DNA of 64,000 nucleotides. It comes from Marine Group II euryarchaeote MED-G37 (lineage in GTDB: Archaea > Thermoplasmatota > Poseidoniia > Poseidoniales > Thalassarchaeaceae). Where the stretch lies: assembly GCA_002457555.1 (NCBI GenBank), contig NTJQ01000001.1:62001-126000 (forward strand), read 5' to 3'. This document shows positions 53,563-63,167 of this stretch, piece by piece. Numbering within the stretch: the stretch's first letter is position 1; the number at the start of each line of letters is the position of its first letter. Below the pieces are notes generated by a model, which was not told where the DNA came from, did no database searches, and saw only the letters and a list, made by a program, of their open reading frames with translations. Made by a program: the position numbers and the translations under genes.

Positions 53563-54975
53563 ATGACAGTAGATCTAGATAGCATGGCACAGAATGCCGA
53601 GAGGATTTGGGAAGAGTCAATTCTTCCCAGTCTTGGTGAATTTATTGAGATTCATGCTTTATCGCCAATGTTTGAACCCAATTGGGATGAATTAGGAGAA
53701 TTACAGGCTACTATCGATTTATTCTGCTCATGGTTGGATGAGCAGGGGATTCAGGGAATGAGTTACGATATTCATCGAATTGGCGAGCATTCTCCAGTAC
53801 TTTTGGTGACCATTGAAGGAACAGGAAGCGGCGAAGTCATGTTCTATTCTCATTTAGATAAACAACCTAGCCGACCTCGCCTTTGGTCTGAAGGCCTACA
53901 CCCACTAAAGGCCATTCGCCGAGATCCTTTCCTGTTTGGGCGAGGGTCGGTTGACGATGGTTACGGTGGTTATCTGTGTGTGGCAGCAATCAGGCTACTA
54001 CAAGAAGCGGGAATCCCCCATCCGAAGGCCACCTTCCTCATTGAAACCTGCGAGGAATCCGGCTCATTTGATCTACCTCCTTACCTTGACGCATTAACCG
54101 ATGAGTTGGGTAATCCTGACCTAATCGTGGTTCTCGACAGTGGGGGCCCAAGTTACGAACACATTTGGGTAACCGAGGCACTGCGAGGCTTGGTTGCTGG
54201 AAACCTAAGTGTAAGAGTCTCACATGAAGGAGTCCATTCTGGGATGTCTGGAGGAGCTATCCCATCCTCGTTTAGAATACAGAGAATGCTTCTAGATAGA
54301 GTCGAGAACTCACAGACCGGCGAGGTATTAATTCCAGAAATGCACATTGAAATTTCCGACAAAATCAAACGAGAAGCTGTCACCTTGGGTAAAATCCTAG
54401 GTGATGAATTATGGAAGTCTTTGCCGGTTGTTGATACCCTCGAAGCGCAGTCAAAAGGGCCTACTGAGATGCTGTTGGATATCAATTGGAGACCAGCCCT
54501 TTCGGTAATCGGAGCAGATGGTATACCTCCAGTACAAACCGCTGGCAATGTTCTGCGAACAAATACTGACTTGAAACTCAGTTTCCGTATACCACCTGGA
54601 GTCAAGGCCGATGAAGTTCAAGAGATTGTCAAAGGAACTCTAGAGGCCAATCCGCCATACGGCGCAGAGGTGACTTATCACACAACTGAACCCGCCGATG
54701 GTTTCCATGCACCTCCCTTACATGAAGGTGTAGCGGCGGCTTTAGAATCCGCCAGTGTCCACCTAACCGGACACCCTCCGATGGCTACTTGGATTGGTGG
54801 AACAATTCCATTCATGGCGATGATTCAGGGTAAATATCCCGAAGCCTGCTTCCTTTGTACTGGTTCATCAGGCCCGGGGAATAATGCACACGGCCCCGAT
54901 GAGAAGTTGCACATACCCCATTCAAAGCGGCTGAACGTTGCACTAGCAGCCGCTATTGCAGCGCTTTGTGACTGA
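53563..54975 (+). CDS. M20 family metallopeptidase (dipeptidase-like)
   Basis: 470 residues. Dizinc-site motifs in order: FYSHLDKQP, FGRGSVDDGYGGY (bridging Asp), IETCEESGSFD (catalytic Glu-Glu), VVLDSGG, and a late NNAHGPDEKLHIPH. The dimerisation domain with SHEGVHSGMSGG lies between. Longest similarity in pattern is to the M20A carnosinase/CNDP-like dipeptidases. No signal peptide, so it would cleave imported peptides in the cytoplasm, fitting a proteolytic life style. Confidence 0.9.
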   Translation: MTVDLDSMAQNAERIWEESILPSLGEFIEIHALSPMFEPNWDELGELQATIDLFCSWLDEQGIQGMSYDIHRIGEHSPVLLVTIEGTGSGEVMFYSHLDKQPSRPRLWSEGLHPLKAIRRDPFLFGRGSVDDGYGGYLCVAAIRLLQEAGIPHPKATFLIETCEESGSFDLPPYLDALTDELGNPDLIVVLDSGGPSYEHIWVTEALRGLVAGNLSVRVSHEGVHSGMSGGAIPSSFRIQRMLLDRVENSQTGEVLIPEMHIEISDKIKREAVTLGKILGDELWKSLPVVDTLEAQSKGPTEMLLDINWRPALSVIGADGIPPVQTAGNVLRTNTDLKLSFRIPPGVKADEVQEIVKGTLEANPPYGAEVTYHTTEPADGFHAPPLHEGVAAALESASVHLTGHPPMATWIGGTIPFMAMIQGKYPEACFLCTGSSGPGNNAHGPDEKLHIPHSKRLNVALAAAIAALCD

Positions 54976-55086
54976 TTTTCCTGATATTTCAAACCCAAAG
55001 TTGGATATTCTAAGTGCGGTCTAGGATGATATTCAATCCGCCGAAGTTAAAGCAGGGCGGAGTTTCGAGGGAGATGAGGTGTGCTG

Positions 55087-55722
55087 ATGAGCGATGAAGA
55101 AGTCAATGACTCTCCCGATCTTCGAATCCGCCAATTGGAGGAAGATTTGATCAAGGAGAAAGACCGACTTGAGAAGCTATACGCTGGATATACAGCTCTC
55201 AAAGATACCTCCGATGAAAAGGATGCAACCATCGATGTTCTAGAGCGTCAGATGATCGATAAAGAGATTGAGATGGAGGGTCTTCAAGAACTCCTTTCAG
55301 ACAAAGACAATCGCATCAGGGATCTGGAATTAGACGGCGCTAAGAATTCACAACGAGTAAAGCATCTCGAGCCCGAACTACAGAAAATGGAAGAGATGTA
55401 CAGCCGTGAATCGGCTCGTTTAGGTAGAGTATTCGAGGTCGCTGAAGACCTCGATGAGGCTCTACGGGTGGCCAAGGCACAATTGACTTCTAGAGATGAT
55501 TGGTATGCTCAGCACATGAGGCTCTTCGAAGATCTAAGTCAGGCGATTCAGACTCGCTACGACATGATTGATACAGCGATTGAAGCAATTCGCGAGCAGG
55601 AACTCAAGCAGGCAACGTTCCGCGAGCGAATGGATGAAACACTCGATGCGGCTGCAGATGCGGCTGAAGAAATGACCAAAGAAGCAGCCGAAGAAACTGA
55701 GGAAGAAGTCGACGACGAATGA
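55087..55722 (+). CDS. coiled-coil protein of unknown function
   Basis: Start moved to ATG 55087, five bases after GAGGTG. 211 residues, almost all charged heptads (LRIRQLEEDLIKEKDRLEKLYAGY, MIDKEIEMEGLQELLSDKDNRIRDLE), a DDWYAQHMRLFEDLSQAIQTRYD break near 140, then a Ala/Glu tail ending EEVDDE. It predicts a long parallel coiled coil, cytoplasmic, perhaps structural or a division/chromosome factor. I do not recognise a family. Confidence 0.7.
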   Translation: MSDEEVNDSPDLRIRQLEEDLIKEKDRLEKLYAGYTALKDTSDEKDATIDVLERQMIDKEIEMEGLQELLSDKDNRIRDLELDGAKNSQRVKHLEPELQKMEEMYSRESARLGRVFEVAEDLDEALRVAKAQLTSRDDWYAQHMRLFEDLSQAIQTRYDMIDTAIEAIREQELKQATFRERMDETLDAAADAAEEMTKEAAEETEEEVDDE

Positions 55723-55725
55723 TTC

Positions 55726-56451
55726 TCATTCGGGCTTAGTTCCGTCAGCCAGCCGTATGCATTTTGCTGGCAAACCTCCCCATATCTCTCCAGCGGGGAT
55801 ATCAGTCCATTTTGGGAGAACTGCTCGATTGGCAACGACTGCTCCTTCACCAATTGTACATCCAGGTTGGACAGTCGAATTTCCTCCGATTAGTGCACCC
55901 TTTCCTATTTTTACGGGGGCCATAACCAACTCACCTTTCTCAACCAAATGGGCGTTAATGATTGCATTTCCTCCGATTACCACACCGTCTCCTAAGACAA
56001 CTGATCCAGCATCATTTAGATGAGGTGAATTAATCTGACAACCAGCGCCAATCTTCGCGCCTGCCATGCGATAGTAAATCGTGCCAACAAAAGAAGGAAC
56101 TAAGACTGGCAAGAATAGTATCGCAACTCTGTGGAATACCATTGACCAAGCCCATTGAATTGTAACAAATGATCGAAGAGGATATCTCCCGGGCTCTAGC
56201 CGAGGTCGAAATAATCCACCAAGCAGGCCGGACATCAATACTAGGGTAATTCCCCAAACCACACAAGCTAATCCTAGAGAAATACCGGTACCGAATAATT
56301 CCAACCAATATACTTGGTCAACTAGGTATGCCCGAGCCTCAAGAAACATCCAAACACCAGGAATAGAGGCAATTCCAACAATAATCCCAAGGAATGGAAT
56401 GATCAAAAAAGTCAACACGTTTTGAACAACCTCAAACGACTTCAGGTGCAC
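55726..56451 (-). CDS. membrane-anchored hexapeptide-repeat (LbH) acyltransferase-like protein
   Basis: 241 residues. Two hydrophobic hairpins in the first ~120 residues (LTFLIIPFLGIIVGIASIPGVW, GISLGLACVVWGITLVLMSGLLGGLF), then left-handed beta-helix hexapeptides: AKIGAGCQINSPHLNDAGSVVLGDGVVIGGNAIIN and APVKIGKGALIGGNSTVQPGCTIGEGAVVANRAVL, closing IWGGLPAKCIRLADG. The end matches acetyltransferase-type LbH proteins. It resembles the acyltransferase module at the end of some peptide-synthetase-like membrane proteins. Substrate unknown. Confidence 0.78.
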   Translation of the reverse strand: MHLKSFEVVQNVLTFLIIPFLGIIVGIASIPGVWMFLEARAYLVDQVYWLELFGTGISLGLACVVWGITLVLMSGLLGGLFRPRLEPGRYPLRSFVTIQWAWSMVFHRVAILFLPVLVPSFVGTIYYRMAGAKIGAGCQINSPHLNDAGSVVLGDGVVIGGNAIINAHLVEKGELVMAPVKIGKGALIGGNSTVQPGCTIGEGAVVANRAVLPKWTDIPAGEIWGGLPAKCIRLADGTKPE

Positions 56452-56532
56452 ACCCCGCCTTTGGTATCGGTGAGTCAGTCATCAATTTTGGCCTGTCGGC
56501 AGAATCAAGACAGTACTGAATGCCGACACAAT

Positions 56533-57666
56533 ATGGCTCAGGCTTGTGGTATGCTAGGTGATGGTTCACCTACGGTGAAAATCCACCATCTAGTCAAAGC
56601 ACCAGAAAACACAGCCGAGTCTATTGCACGTCGCGAATCTTGGGATTCAAAGAAGCCGGCAACGGTCTACGTAACACCTGAGCGAATGCCAGACGGAACA
56701 CCCTGTCAAGCGGCGACGGTAATCTTGCGTACTCGTGGCTGTGCTTGGTGGTGGAAATCGGGTTGTACCTTCTGTGGCTACTTCAATGATGTTCGTGACG
56801 ATGTAACTGTAGAGGACCTATTTGCTCAGTGGGAGGATGCAAAAAATCAGACTAATGATTTCGAAGGATGCTCCATGGTCAAGGTGTACACATCGGGTAC
56901 TTTTTTTGAGGATCAAGAGAATCCAGTAGAATGGCAAGAGCACGTTCTAAAAGAGACGCATGAAATGGGATTACACCTTGTAGTCGAAGCTCAAGCCCAT
57001 ATGTGCAAGCCAGAGAAATTAGAGTTCCTTGCTAAGCATCATCCAGGATGTACTGTAGCCATTGGGCTTGAGGCCTACGATGACGCAGTACTTCGGTTTC
57101 ATGTCAACAAAGGTTTCTCCACAAAAACATGGAGGAAGGCCGTAGAAGATCTTCGAAGAAACAACCTTCGCGTCAAAACCTATCTGATTTTCAAGCCTCC
57201 ATTCATGAGTGAAGGTGATGCATTGAATCACACATCGAAGTGGCTTGTCGATGTCGCGCCACTTTCAGATGAAGTATCGATAAATCCAATGAATATACAG
57301 AATCGAACAATTGTCGACCGATTGTTCAGGAATCGAGAATATCGTCCTCCATGGCTATGGTCTCTAATCGAAATGATTCAACGTACTCACGAAGAGACCG
57401 CAGAACACGACTCTCGTATTATCGTTCATCCAACTGCAGGAGGAAAGATTCGCGGAGCCCACAACTGTGGTTCTTGCGACAAACATGTAGTCGCTGCTAT
57501 CGAACGATACTCGGTTTCTCGAAACCTAGCTGAATTCAAAGGATTAGAATGCGAATGCAAGGCGATTTGGAGAGCAGAGATAGCCTCTGACCTCTGTCTC
57601 CCCACTCCTCTCGGTACTGGCCGAGATAGGCGAGGCAACCGCGTCGACCTAATGCGCGCTCCTTGA
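56533..57666 (+). CDS. radical-SAM enzyme of archaeosine synthesis (RaSEA-like)
   Basis: Start chosen at ATG 56533 (MAQACGMLGDG), about 377 residues; the track start lies in the divergent gene. The radical-SAM cluster is in TVILRTRGCAWWWKSGCTFCGY, where the spacing C-x7-C-x2-C is unusual for the superfamily and typical of the Elp3-related/RaSEA group. Further blocks: VKVYTSGTFFEDQENP, VAIGLEAYDDAVLRFHVNKG and TYLIFKPPFMSEGDAL. The C-terminal CGSCDKHV and CECKAIW Cys pairs may form a metal site. With ArcS it turns lysine-adducted preQ0 at tRNA position 15 into archaeosine. ArcS is not in the window. Confidence 0.85.
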   Translation: MAQACGMLGDGSPTVKIHHLVKAPENTAESIARRESWDSKKPATVYVTPERMPDGTPCQAATVILRTRGCAWWWKSGCTFCGYFNDVRDDVTVEDLFAQWEDAKNQTNDFEGCSMVKVYTSGTFFEDQENPVEWQEHVLKETHEMGLHLVVEAQAHMCKPEKLEFLAKHHPGCTVAIGLEAYDDAVLRFHVNKGFSTKTWRKAVEDLRRNNLRVKTYLIFKPPFMSEGDALNHTSKWLVDVAPLSDEVSINPMNIQNRTIVDRLFRNREYRPPWLWSLIEMIQRTHEETAEHDSRIIVHPTAGGKIRGAHNCGSCDKHVVAAIERYSVSRNLAEFKGLECECKAIWRAEIASDLCLPTPLGTGRDRRGNRVDLMRAP

Positions 57667-57689
57667 GGTGAGGGACTACGTCCCTCGCC
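57667..57689 (+). terminator. stem-loop directly after the radical-SAM gene
   Basis: GGTGAGGGAC-TAC-GTCCCTCGCC folds into a 10-bp stem (one G-U) starting on the base after the TGA. No long T-run follows. A second inverted repeat, GTCCAC...GTGGAC at 57724-57743, lies just before the next start codon and could be an operator or leader hairpin. Confidence 0.55.
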
Positions 57690-57756
57690 CAATGCTTAAG
57701 GGCGAATCTTCAGTGGTCCACCTGTCCACGAAGTGTTGTGGACTAGTGGTGTCTAA

Positions 57757-58014
57757 ATGAAGAATGATGACGGATTTCTACAAGGCGAGAACGAACCTGC
57801 GGCTTCTAAGGTAGTAATTGTTGGAGCGTTGGTCTCCTCTCTAATCTTCATGGTGATATACAGTATTCTGTATCCAGGACAAGATTATCCTGTTCTTTCT
57901 GATTTCGAGACCTTCGGTTCTCTGACCGGAGGAATCTGGTTCTTCCTCCTTGGAGCAATATTCGGAATGTTCTCGATAGTTGCGACGATGATTACGGAGG
58001 CAACTCGCGAGTGA
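57757..58014 (+). CDS. small two-helix membrane protein
   Basis: 85 residues with two helices (VVIVGALVSSLIFMVIYSILY, GGIWFFLLGAIFGMFSIVATMI). It directly precedes the 58025 gene, with a GAGGTGA site overlapping its stop, so the two are translated together. It could be a small accessory subunit of the oxidase-like protein downstream. I do not recognise a family. Confidence 0.7.
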   Translation: MKNDDGFLQGENEPAASKVVIVGALVSSLIFMVIYSILYPGQDYPVLSDFETFGSLTGGIWFFLLGAIFGMFSIVATMITEATRE

Positions 58015-58024
58015 GGTGATTATG

Positions 58025-59677
58025 ATGTCTGAGATTCTAACTACTCTTGCCATCTTTTGGCTCTCTGCTCTAATCTTCTATATTCTAGTCCACAGAGGAT
58101 TGTGGATATTCTCCGACGTAGCACGAACTATGGGGATGTTCATGCTCGAAAAAGCCCTAGGCCCGGGAATCGACTTAGTTGAGGGCCGTTCAGGTTCTGC
58201 TGCAAGAGCATGGATTCTGCAATCGGTTCTATGGATGATGGTCGGCGCTCTATTCACCTTTGAGGGAATGTGGCTTTCACATGACCCGACCGCACTTCAT
58301 TCACTTGGCGCATGGGGATACGACCCAACTGCAGAGACTCTAGCCGCCACTGGTAAGGCTGTTACCGCATTTGGTGGAATAAGTATGGCACTAATCGGCT
58401 GTGGCCTACACATTCTTCCCAAGTTGTTGGGCACAGGACTTGCGAGTGAAAGAAATGGAACCTTGGTCTCATTCCTTTACTCCGGCGGGGTATTCGTCAC
58501 TTTGATTGGTTCCCACGATCCGGTTATTCTTGGGTTCAAGGTTCTAGTTATTGGAACAGGAATACACATTTTGGCAATGACAGCCATCGTCATCAACCAA
58601 TTACTCACTGTAGCTAGTCGTACCGACTCAATTCCGATGCCAGCATGGCTTATTCTGCTAGGTTTGATGGCTGAATCATTCAATATAATCGCTGTAATGT
58701 CAACCGGTGGAATTGAGGATGGAAATGGCCAGTGGTTGATGTACAGATTACAGGGAAGCGGGTTCTTCTTCCTTTCATTATCCGGCGTTGTATTGTACGC
58801 ATCTAGCGTTGGTTCCGGAAATGCACTCTGGTCTCGAACACTAGTTGGTGCAACATTGCTCGGTGGTTTGTTTACATTGAACCCGTTTGGTGCAAACCAC
58901 GGAAATCTGGTTGCAGATTTATTCGGTCTTGATGCTGGAGAGTTGGCTATGTCCACAAATGACACAGTGATAGTTACCTTCCTAATGGCGCTTGCATCAG
59001 TACCGGTAATCGCTTTCGTTGCAAATGCTATGCTAACCATTCGAGATAGTTCGTCTCCGGGAACTGCTGGTCTAGCCGAGATTAATCTTGGATTACTGGC
59101 GATGATTCCGGTATTTATCGGCTCACTGTTTGTTCAAACCGATGCAGTATCGGGAACTAATGCAATCTCTGGGCTTTCGTGGACAATCGAAGAGATGAGC
59201 CGATGGGCAGTATTGGTGCCACTATCACTTGGTTCAGTACTTACTCTCTATCCTTCAATTACCGGGCGACAATTGGCGTCTGCTGAGCGCGCTCGAGCCT
59301 CGTTTTGGTTGATGGGTGCTGCAGTTTTGCTTGGATTAATGCTCAATTTGACTTCCAGCGCTATAGACATGGCTCTCTTAGACGCTGGTGTAGAAGACCC
59401 ATCTAGTCTATCTCACGAACTTTCAGTGGCCGCTTCTGTAATCTTCTACTTTGCTGTAGTTGCGATGATTCTACACTGTCTAAATATGGTAAGCGGGCTA
59501 TTCCGCGGCGAGATTGTCGGAGAAGATACCGAGGTTGCCTCATCTATCGAGATAGAAACCTACAACCTCGCATCTGCTACAAGTGTCTCTCGAATCCTTG
59601 CCTCTGGTGCTGGAATGGACACAATAGTAGTGCCAGTGGGCGAATCGGACGAGAAGGGCTCAGCAACTGATTTGTAA
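58025..59677 (+). CDS. polytopic membrane protein, heme-copper oxidase subunit I-like without visible heme ligands
   Basis: Start at ATG 58025 behind GAGGTGA; ~550 residues, about 14 helices. Order and loops echo subunit I of heme-copper oxidases: GKAVTAFGGISMALIGCGLHILPKLLG for helix II and its loop (TxHGxxM expected), KVLVIGTGIHILAMTAIVINQLL for helix V, TFLMALASVPVIAFVANAMLTI for helix VIII, and LTLYPSITGRQLASAERARASFWLMG for helices X-XI. But the helix II His, the WxxGHPEVY block, the His-His pair (only ANHGN) and the HxH of helix X are not found. If right, it cannot bind heme or copper normally. It might instead be an unrelated transporter with chance resemblance. Confidence 0.6.
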   Translation: MSEILTTLAIFWLSALIFYILVHRGLWIFSDVARTMGMFMLEKALGPGIDLVEGRSGSAARAWILQSVLWMMVGALFTFEGMWLSHDPTALHSLGAWGYDPTAETLAATGKAVTAFGGISMALIGCGLHILPKLLGTGLASERNGTLVSFLYSGGVFVTLIGSHDPVILGFKVLVIGTGIHILAMTAIVINQLLTVASRTDSIPMPAWLILLGLMAESFNIIAVMSTGGIEDGNGQWLMYRLQGSGFFFLSLSGVVLYASSVGSGNALWSRTLVGATLLGGLFTLNPFGANHGNLVADLFGLDAGELAMSTNDTVIVTFLMALASVPVIAFVANAMLTIRDSSSPGTAGLAEINLGLLAMIPVFIGSLFVQTDAVSGTNAISGLSWTIEEMSRWAVLVPLSLGSVLTLYPSITGRQLASAERARASFWLMGAAVLLGLMLNLTSSAIDMALLDAGVEDPSSLSHELSVAASVIFYFAVVAMILHCLNMVSGLFRGEIVGEDTEVASSIEIETYNLASATSVSRILASGAGMDTIVVPVGESDEKGSATDL

Positions 59678-59745
59678 GAAAATCAGTACAAGCCAGCACC
59701 GTCAAGTTGAGGGCTAAACACCCCTGTTGAATAGAAGGGAAAGAC

Positions 59746-61032
59746 ATGAGGATAGGCCTAGTTGGTAAGCCGAACGTTGGGAAATCAACGACATTCTCGG
59801 CTCTAACCCAAACACCTGTTGATATTGCAAATTATCCATTTACAACCATTGATCCTAATGTAGGGGTAGCATGGATTCCTCTTAGAGAACCGTGTGCCTG
59901 CTCGACACTTAGAGCAAAACGCGAGGCAGATGGAAGGCTCGTATCAACAACTGATGACGATCTCCGAAAGGGCAGCATTTGTTCCCCAAATACTGGCTCT
60001 TGCATTGGCCACAATCGCCTAGTTCCTGTCACATTAGTGGACGTTGCTGGATTGGTTCCAGGAGCCCACGAGGGGCGAGGTAGAGGAAATCAATTCTTAT
60101 CGGATTTAGCCCAATGTGATGCACTAATCCAAGTCGTTGATGTATCTGGTTCGACAGATTTGGAAGGAAATCCAGTGGGTCATGGGGGCTCCAATCCCGT
60201 CGAAGAGCATGAGTTCCTTCTCGGGGAGTTGGATGCTTGGATCCGTGGAATAATCGAATCTAGCTGGCAGCGTGGATCTCGCCGTGTCCAATCAGAAGGC
60301 GATAAGGCCCTAGTTACATATCTGTTAGATCAATTAAGTGGCATTGGCGCGAATGAATCCCATGTCTCATCCGGCATTACTGAGGTTTCATCTCAGCACC
60401 CTGATGCCGGCGTCCCATGGTCTTGGGGTCAAGAGGAGTTGACAACACTGGCGAAAACAATTAGAACAGGATTATTCCCTATTTGTATTGCAGCAAACAA
60501 AGCGGATCGAGTTGAAGAAGACTCATGGAATCAACTTGAGGAGATGGTAACTGCATCTGGAGGTATACTAGTTCCCACAAGTGCCGAGGCAGAACTTGCA
60601 CTAAGCAGGGCGAGTGCTGCCGGATTAATTCAACACAGACCGGGGGGAGAAGGTTTCACAGTCACCAACAAAGGGGAGTCCAATTTGTCTGAAGCGCAAA
60701 GGAATGCCCTATCCTCAATTGGAGAGTCCCTTGCAAAATGGTCTGGTGGAGGATTGGTTGGGCTTGTTGGAGATATTGTATTCGATAGGCTCGATAGAAG
60801 AGTTGCCTATCCCGTACAAGATGAAACTCACTGGGTAGATGGAGAAGGTAATATCCTCCCCGATGCTATTCTAATCTCAGATGGAACAACAGCGAAGGGA
60901 TTAGCCTACGCAGTTCACACCGACCTTGGTGATGGTTTCATTCGAGCTACAGACGCCCGCAGTGGACGTGTAATCGGTGCAGATCACGAGGTAAAGAATG
61001 GCGACGTGATACGAATTCACGCCAAATCGTGA
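59746..61032 (+). CDS. ychF: YchF/OLA1-family GTPase
   Basis: 428 residues, typical of the archaeal/eukaryotic branch (longer than bacterial YchF). G1 [19 protein letters not shown]2/Obg region [13 protein letters not shown]3 [23 protein letters not shown]4 CIAANKAD, and a C-terminal TGS domain ([31 protein letters not shown]). The Cys-rich insert in the first 80 residues ([29 protein letters not shown]) is also seen in archaeal members and may hold a metal. It probably binds ribosomes. Convergent with rpl12. Confidence 0.93.
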   Translation: MRIGLVGKPNVGKSTTFSALTQTPVDIANYPFTTIDPNVGVAWIPLREPCACSTLRAKREADGRLVSTTDDDLRKGSICSPNTGSCIGHNRLVPVTLVDVAGLVPGAHEGRGRGNQFLSDLAQCDALIQVVDVSGSTDLEGNPVGHGGSNPVEEHEFLLGELDAWIRGIIESSWQRGSRRVQSEGDKALVTYLLDQLSGIGANESHVSSGITEVSSQHPDAGVPWSWGQEELTTLAKTIRTGLFPICIAANKADRVEEDSWNQLEEMVTASGGILVPTSAEAELALSRASAAGLIQHRPGGEGFTVTNKGESNLSEAQRNALSSIGESLAKWSGGGLVGLVGDIVFDRLDRRVAYPVQDETHWVDGEGNILPDAILISDGTTAKGLAYAVHTDLGDGFIRATDARSGRVIGADHEVKNGDVIRIHAKS

Positions 61033-61119
61033 TTCAATCGTGAAGTCTGGACAAGAGAAGGGTGAGCTGTCTCTCGGCGTCCGCCTGTAGAAGCGGCCAG
61101 CATCCGCACGACCTCATAG

Positions 61120-61136
61120 CCACCGCTAAACGGTGG
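61120..61136 (-). terminator. stem-loop downstream of the rpl12 operon
   Basis: CCACCG-CTAAA-CGGTGG, a 6-bp stem with a 5-base loop, between the convergent ychF and rpl12 ends, 31 bases beyond the rpl12 stop. It is GC-rich but lacks a following T-run. No ORF is supported between 61033 and 61167. Confidence 0.4.
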
Positions 61137-61167
61137 TCGCAGGTTGTGTGTTAACTTACTACTAGCT

Positions 61168-61479
61168 TCAACCGAAGAGAGAACCGAGGCCTTCGAAGCC
61201 ACCGGCTTCTTCCTCTTCTTCCTCAGCTGGCGCTTCTTCAGCAGCAGGAGCAGCGTCTCCACCACCGCCACCAGCAGCAGCTGGAGCAGCAGCGACAGGC
61301 GCAGCAACGGCAGTTGCCATTGCTTCACCGATGTCAACATCGCCGAGGGATGTGACAAGTGCCTTTACTCGGGCCCCGTCAACCTCAACACCAGCAGCGC
61401 TCAAAACTGAGCTAACGCCGTCTTCATCGATATCCTTCTCTGCGGAGTGCAGTAACATTGCAGCATATACATATTCCAT
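61168..61479 (-). CDS. rpl12: 50S ribosomal stalk protein P1 (L12 archaeal type)
   Basis: 103 residues. [34 protein letters not shown] is the archaeal P1 dimerisation domain. Then an Ala/Gly hinge ([11 protein letters not shown]) and the acidic [18 protein letters not shown] tail that recruits translation GTPases, which rpl10 shares. GGTGA with a seven-base spacer precedes its ATG. Last gene of the spt5-rpl11-rpl1-rpl10-rpl12 operon. Confidence 0.95.
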   Translation of the reverse strand: MEYVYAAMLLHSAEKDIDEDGVSSVLSAAGVEVDGARVKALVTSLGDVDIGEAMATAVAAPVAAAPAAAGGGGGDAAPAAEEAPAEEEEEEAGGFEGLGSLFG

Positions 61480-61500
61480 TTTTTTCTCACCTTTTTTTTT

Positions 61501-62526
61501 TCAGCCGAAGAGGTCGCCGAGTCCATCGAACCCTGCGTCTTCTTCTTCCTCCGTTTCCTCTTCTGCCGAGGCATCCTCGGCGGATTCTGCTGCATCGGAG
61601 GTTGCAGCAGGAGCACTTTCAGCAACGCTAGCAGCAGCACCTAGTGCCGCCGCCAACTCGTCATCAAGTGCAGAGGAATCTAGCTGACCTGCTAGGGCCA
61701 GCGCACGTGCGTTTGCACGTGTAATGAATAGCGGAATCGTGACATCGTTGGTGATGCCTGCTTCCACCGCGACAGATGTCGCCTCGCCACTCGCCTTTGC
61801 GAGTAGGGTTGGCATTGTCTGTGAAGCGAACCAGCGAATGTTGCAGGCGAGGTTGAATGCGCCTGATGTCGCGGTAATGATATCCGTTCGGAATCCATCT
61901 GTGTCTAGGTCTAGCGAATCGGCTTCGAATAGGAACCCGTCTTCAATTGCTCCGGTTAGGATAATTCCAATTTCAATGGGGTTAATATCCAACTTGGAAA
62001 GCATGATTCCAAGATCTGCTGAAATCGTTTCACCTTTGTTGACAACAGTCGTAGTCTTCTGAATGGCAACCTTTCCCTTGTCTATTTTAGCGGGAATTCC
62101 AACAGCGTTGAACTCACCAACGATAGGACCAGGGCCGAATTCGGTTGGCCCTTCCTCGACTACAATGTCCATTGGCGAAACTTCTCCTTCCTTGGCAGCA
62201 CGACCTTGTTTTGTCTTTTCCAGTTCGGAGTATAGTTGGAAGACATTCATAGAATTAGTGTGAACGATCGCAGGTTGTATTGCTCCTTCAAGCAGCGATT
62301 CTAGTTCTTCCATCGGTCGATCGGTTTGCTTCCAAGCGAGGCGCATCAAGGTTTTCTTTGCCATTGTTATAGATAGGCTGCTACGCAAATCATCGCGCAT
62401 GCTTAGCATATTCTTGGCAGGAACCCCTCCGATGTCGACAACCCCAAGAACTCCATCTGAGGTCAAAATTGCAGCGAGTTCACCAACACGGTCTCGCTTC
62501 CAAGACGCTACCTTTGGCTCAATCAT
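61501..62526 (-). CDS. rplP0: 50S ribosomal protein uL10 (P0)
   Basis: 341 residues. N-terminal rRNA-binding domain (VASWKRDRVGELAAIL, GVLGVVDIGGVPAKNMLSMR, LSITMAKKTLMRLAW), the archaeal/eukaryotic insert domain (DIVVEEGPTEFGPGPIVGEF), helical spine that binds P1 dimers, then AAALGAAASVAESAPAATS and an acidic tail EEETEEEEDAGFDGLGDLFG. The start ATG overlaps the rpl1 stop by 4 bases. Confidence 0.96.
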   Translation of the reverse strand: MIEPKVASWKRDRVGELAAILTSDGVLGVVDIGGVPAKNMLSMRDDLRSSLSITMAKKTLMRLAWKQTDRPMEELESLLEGAIQPAIVHTNSMNVFQLYSELEKTKQGRAAKEGEVSPMDIVVEEGPTEFGPGPIVGEFNAVGIPAKIDKGKVAIQKTTTVVNKGETISADLGIMLSKLDINPIEIGIILTGAIEDGFLFEADSLDLDTDGFRTDIITATSGAFNLACNIRWFASQTMPTLLAKASGEATSVAVEAGITNDVTIPLFITRANARALALAGQLDSSALDDELAAALGAAASVAESAPAATSDAAESAEDASAEEETEEEEDAGFDGLGDLFG

Positions 62527-63167
62527 TCAATCACCTCGACCTTAATTGAAGGGCCCATTGAGGTCTTGATGTAGCAAGAACGGATATTTCCTGTGCCGCG
62601 CTCTAGTTTTCCAGTAACACGACTCCAGATTGCCATCGCATTGTTGGTTAAATCATCGAGACTTTGCTCTCGTGAGCCCATTGGGCTGTGGAATGTCATA
62701 TTGTCTCTTGAGCGAACAATCGTTGTATCCTTCAGACCAGCTGCAACCATTGCGGGGTCAAGAGTAGGAGGAACGGGTCGTGGCATCTTACCACGAGGTC
62801 CGAGAACCACACCGAGGAATCTACCAACTGTTCCCATGTGTGGTATCTCTGCGAGGAAGAAATCGATGCTATTTGCTAACTTACGAGCCTGTTGACGGTT
62901 ACCGCCTAAATCCTCTATAGTTGTAGGGTCGATAATGTCGATTCCAGCAGCTCTGGCTTTAGTTGCCATTTCGCCACCAGCAAACATGGCTATCTTGATT
63001 GGCTTTCCACGCCCAGCGGGAAGTCTAATTTCCTCTTGAATACGGTTTGCTGGGTTCTTCAAATCGATGTCCTTCAAGTTAAATGAAAACTCGACGGTTT
63101 CGATGAACTTGCGCTCAGGAGCGCTGTTCAAGGCTTCTTCAATTGCTGTTTGGATATTTTCTCTCAT
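62523..63167 (-). CDS. rpl1: 50S ribosomal protein uL1
   Basis: Start taken as ATG 63167 (MRENIQTAIEEALNSAPERKF), five bases behind GAGGTGA, giving 214 residues, the archaeal L1 length; the GTG at 63224 in the track is inside the leader. Blocks: VEFSFNLKDIDLKNPANRIQEEIRLP, GRFLGVVLGPRGKMPRPVP, NMTFHSPMGSREQSLDDLTNNAMAIW. It forms the L1 stalk at the E site and in many archaea represses its own operon by binding the mRNA. Confidence 0.96.
   Translation of the reverse strand: MRENIQTAIEEALNSAPERKFIETVEFSFNLKDIDLKNPANRIQEEIRLPAGRGKPIKIAMFAGGEMATKARAAGIDIIDPTTIEDLGGNRQQARKLANSIDFFLAEIPHMGTVGRFLGVVLGPRGKMPRPVPPTLDPAMVAAGLKDTTIVRSRDNMTFHSPMGSREQSLDDLTNNAMAIWSRVTGKLERGTGNIRSCYIKTSMGPSIKVEVIE

Noticed and set aside
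61331-61687. Plus-strand ORF of 118 Ser/Ala residues
   Set aside because: Antisense shadow of the rpl12 and rpl10 low-complexity tails.
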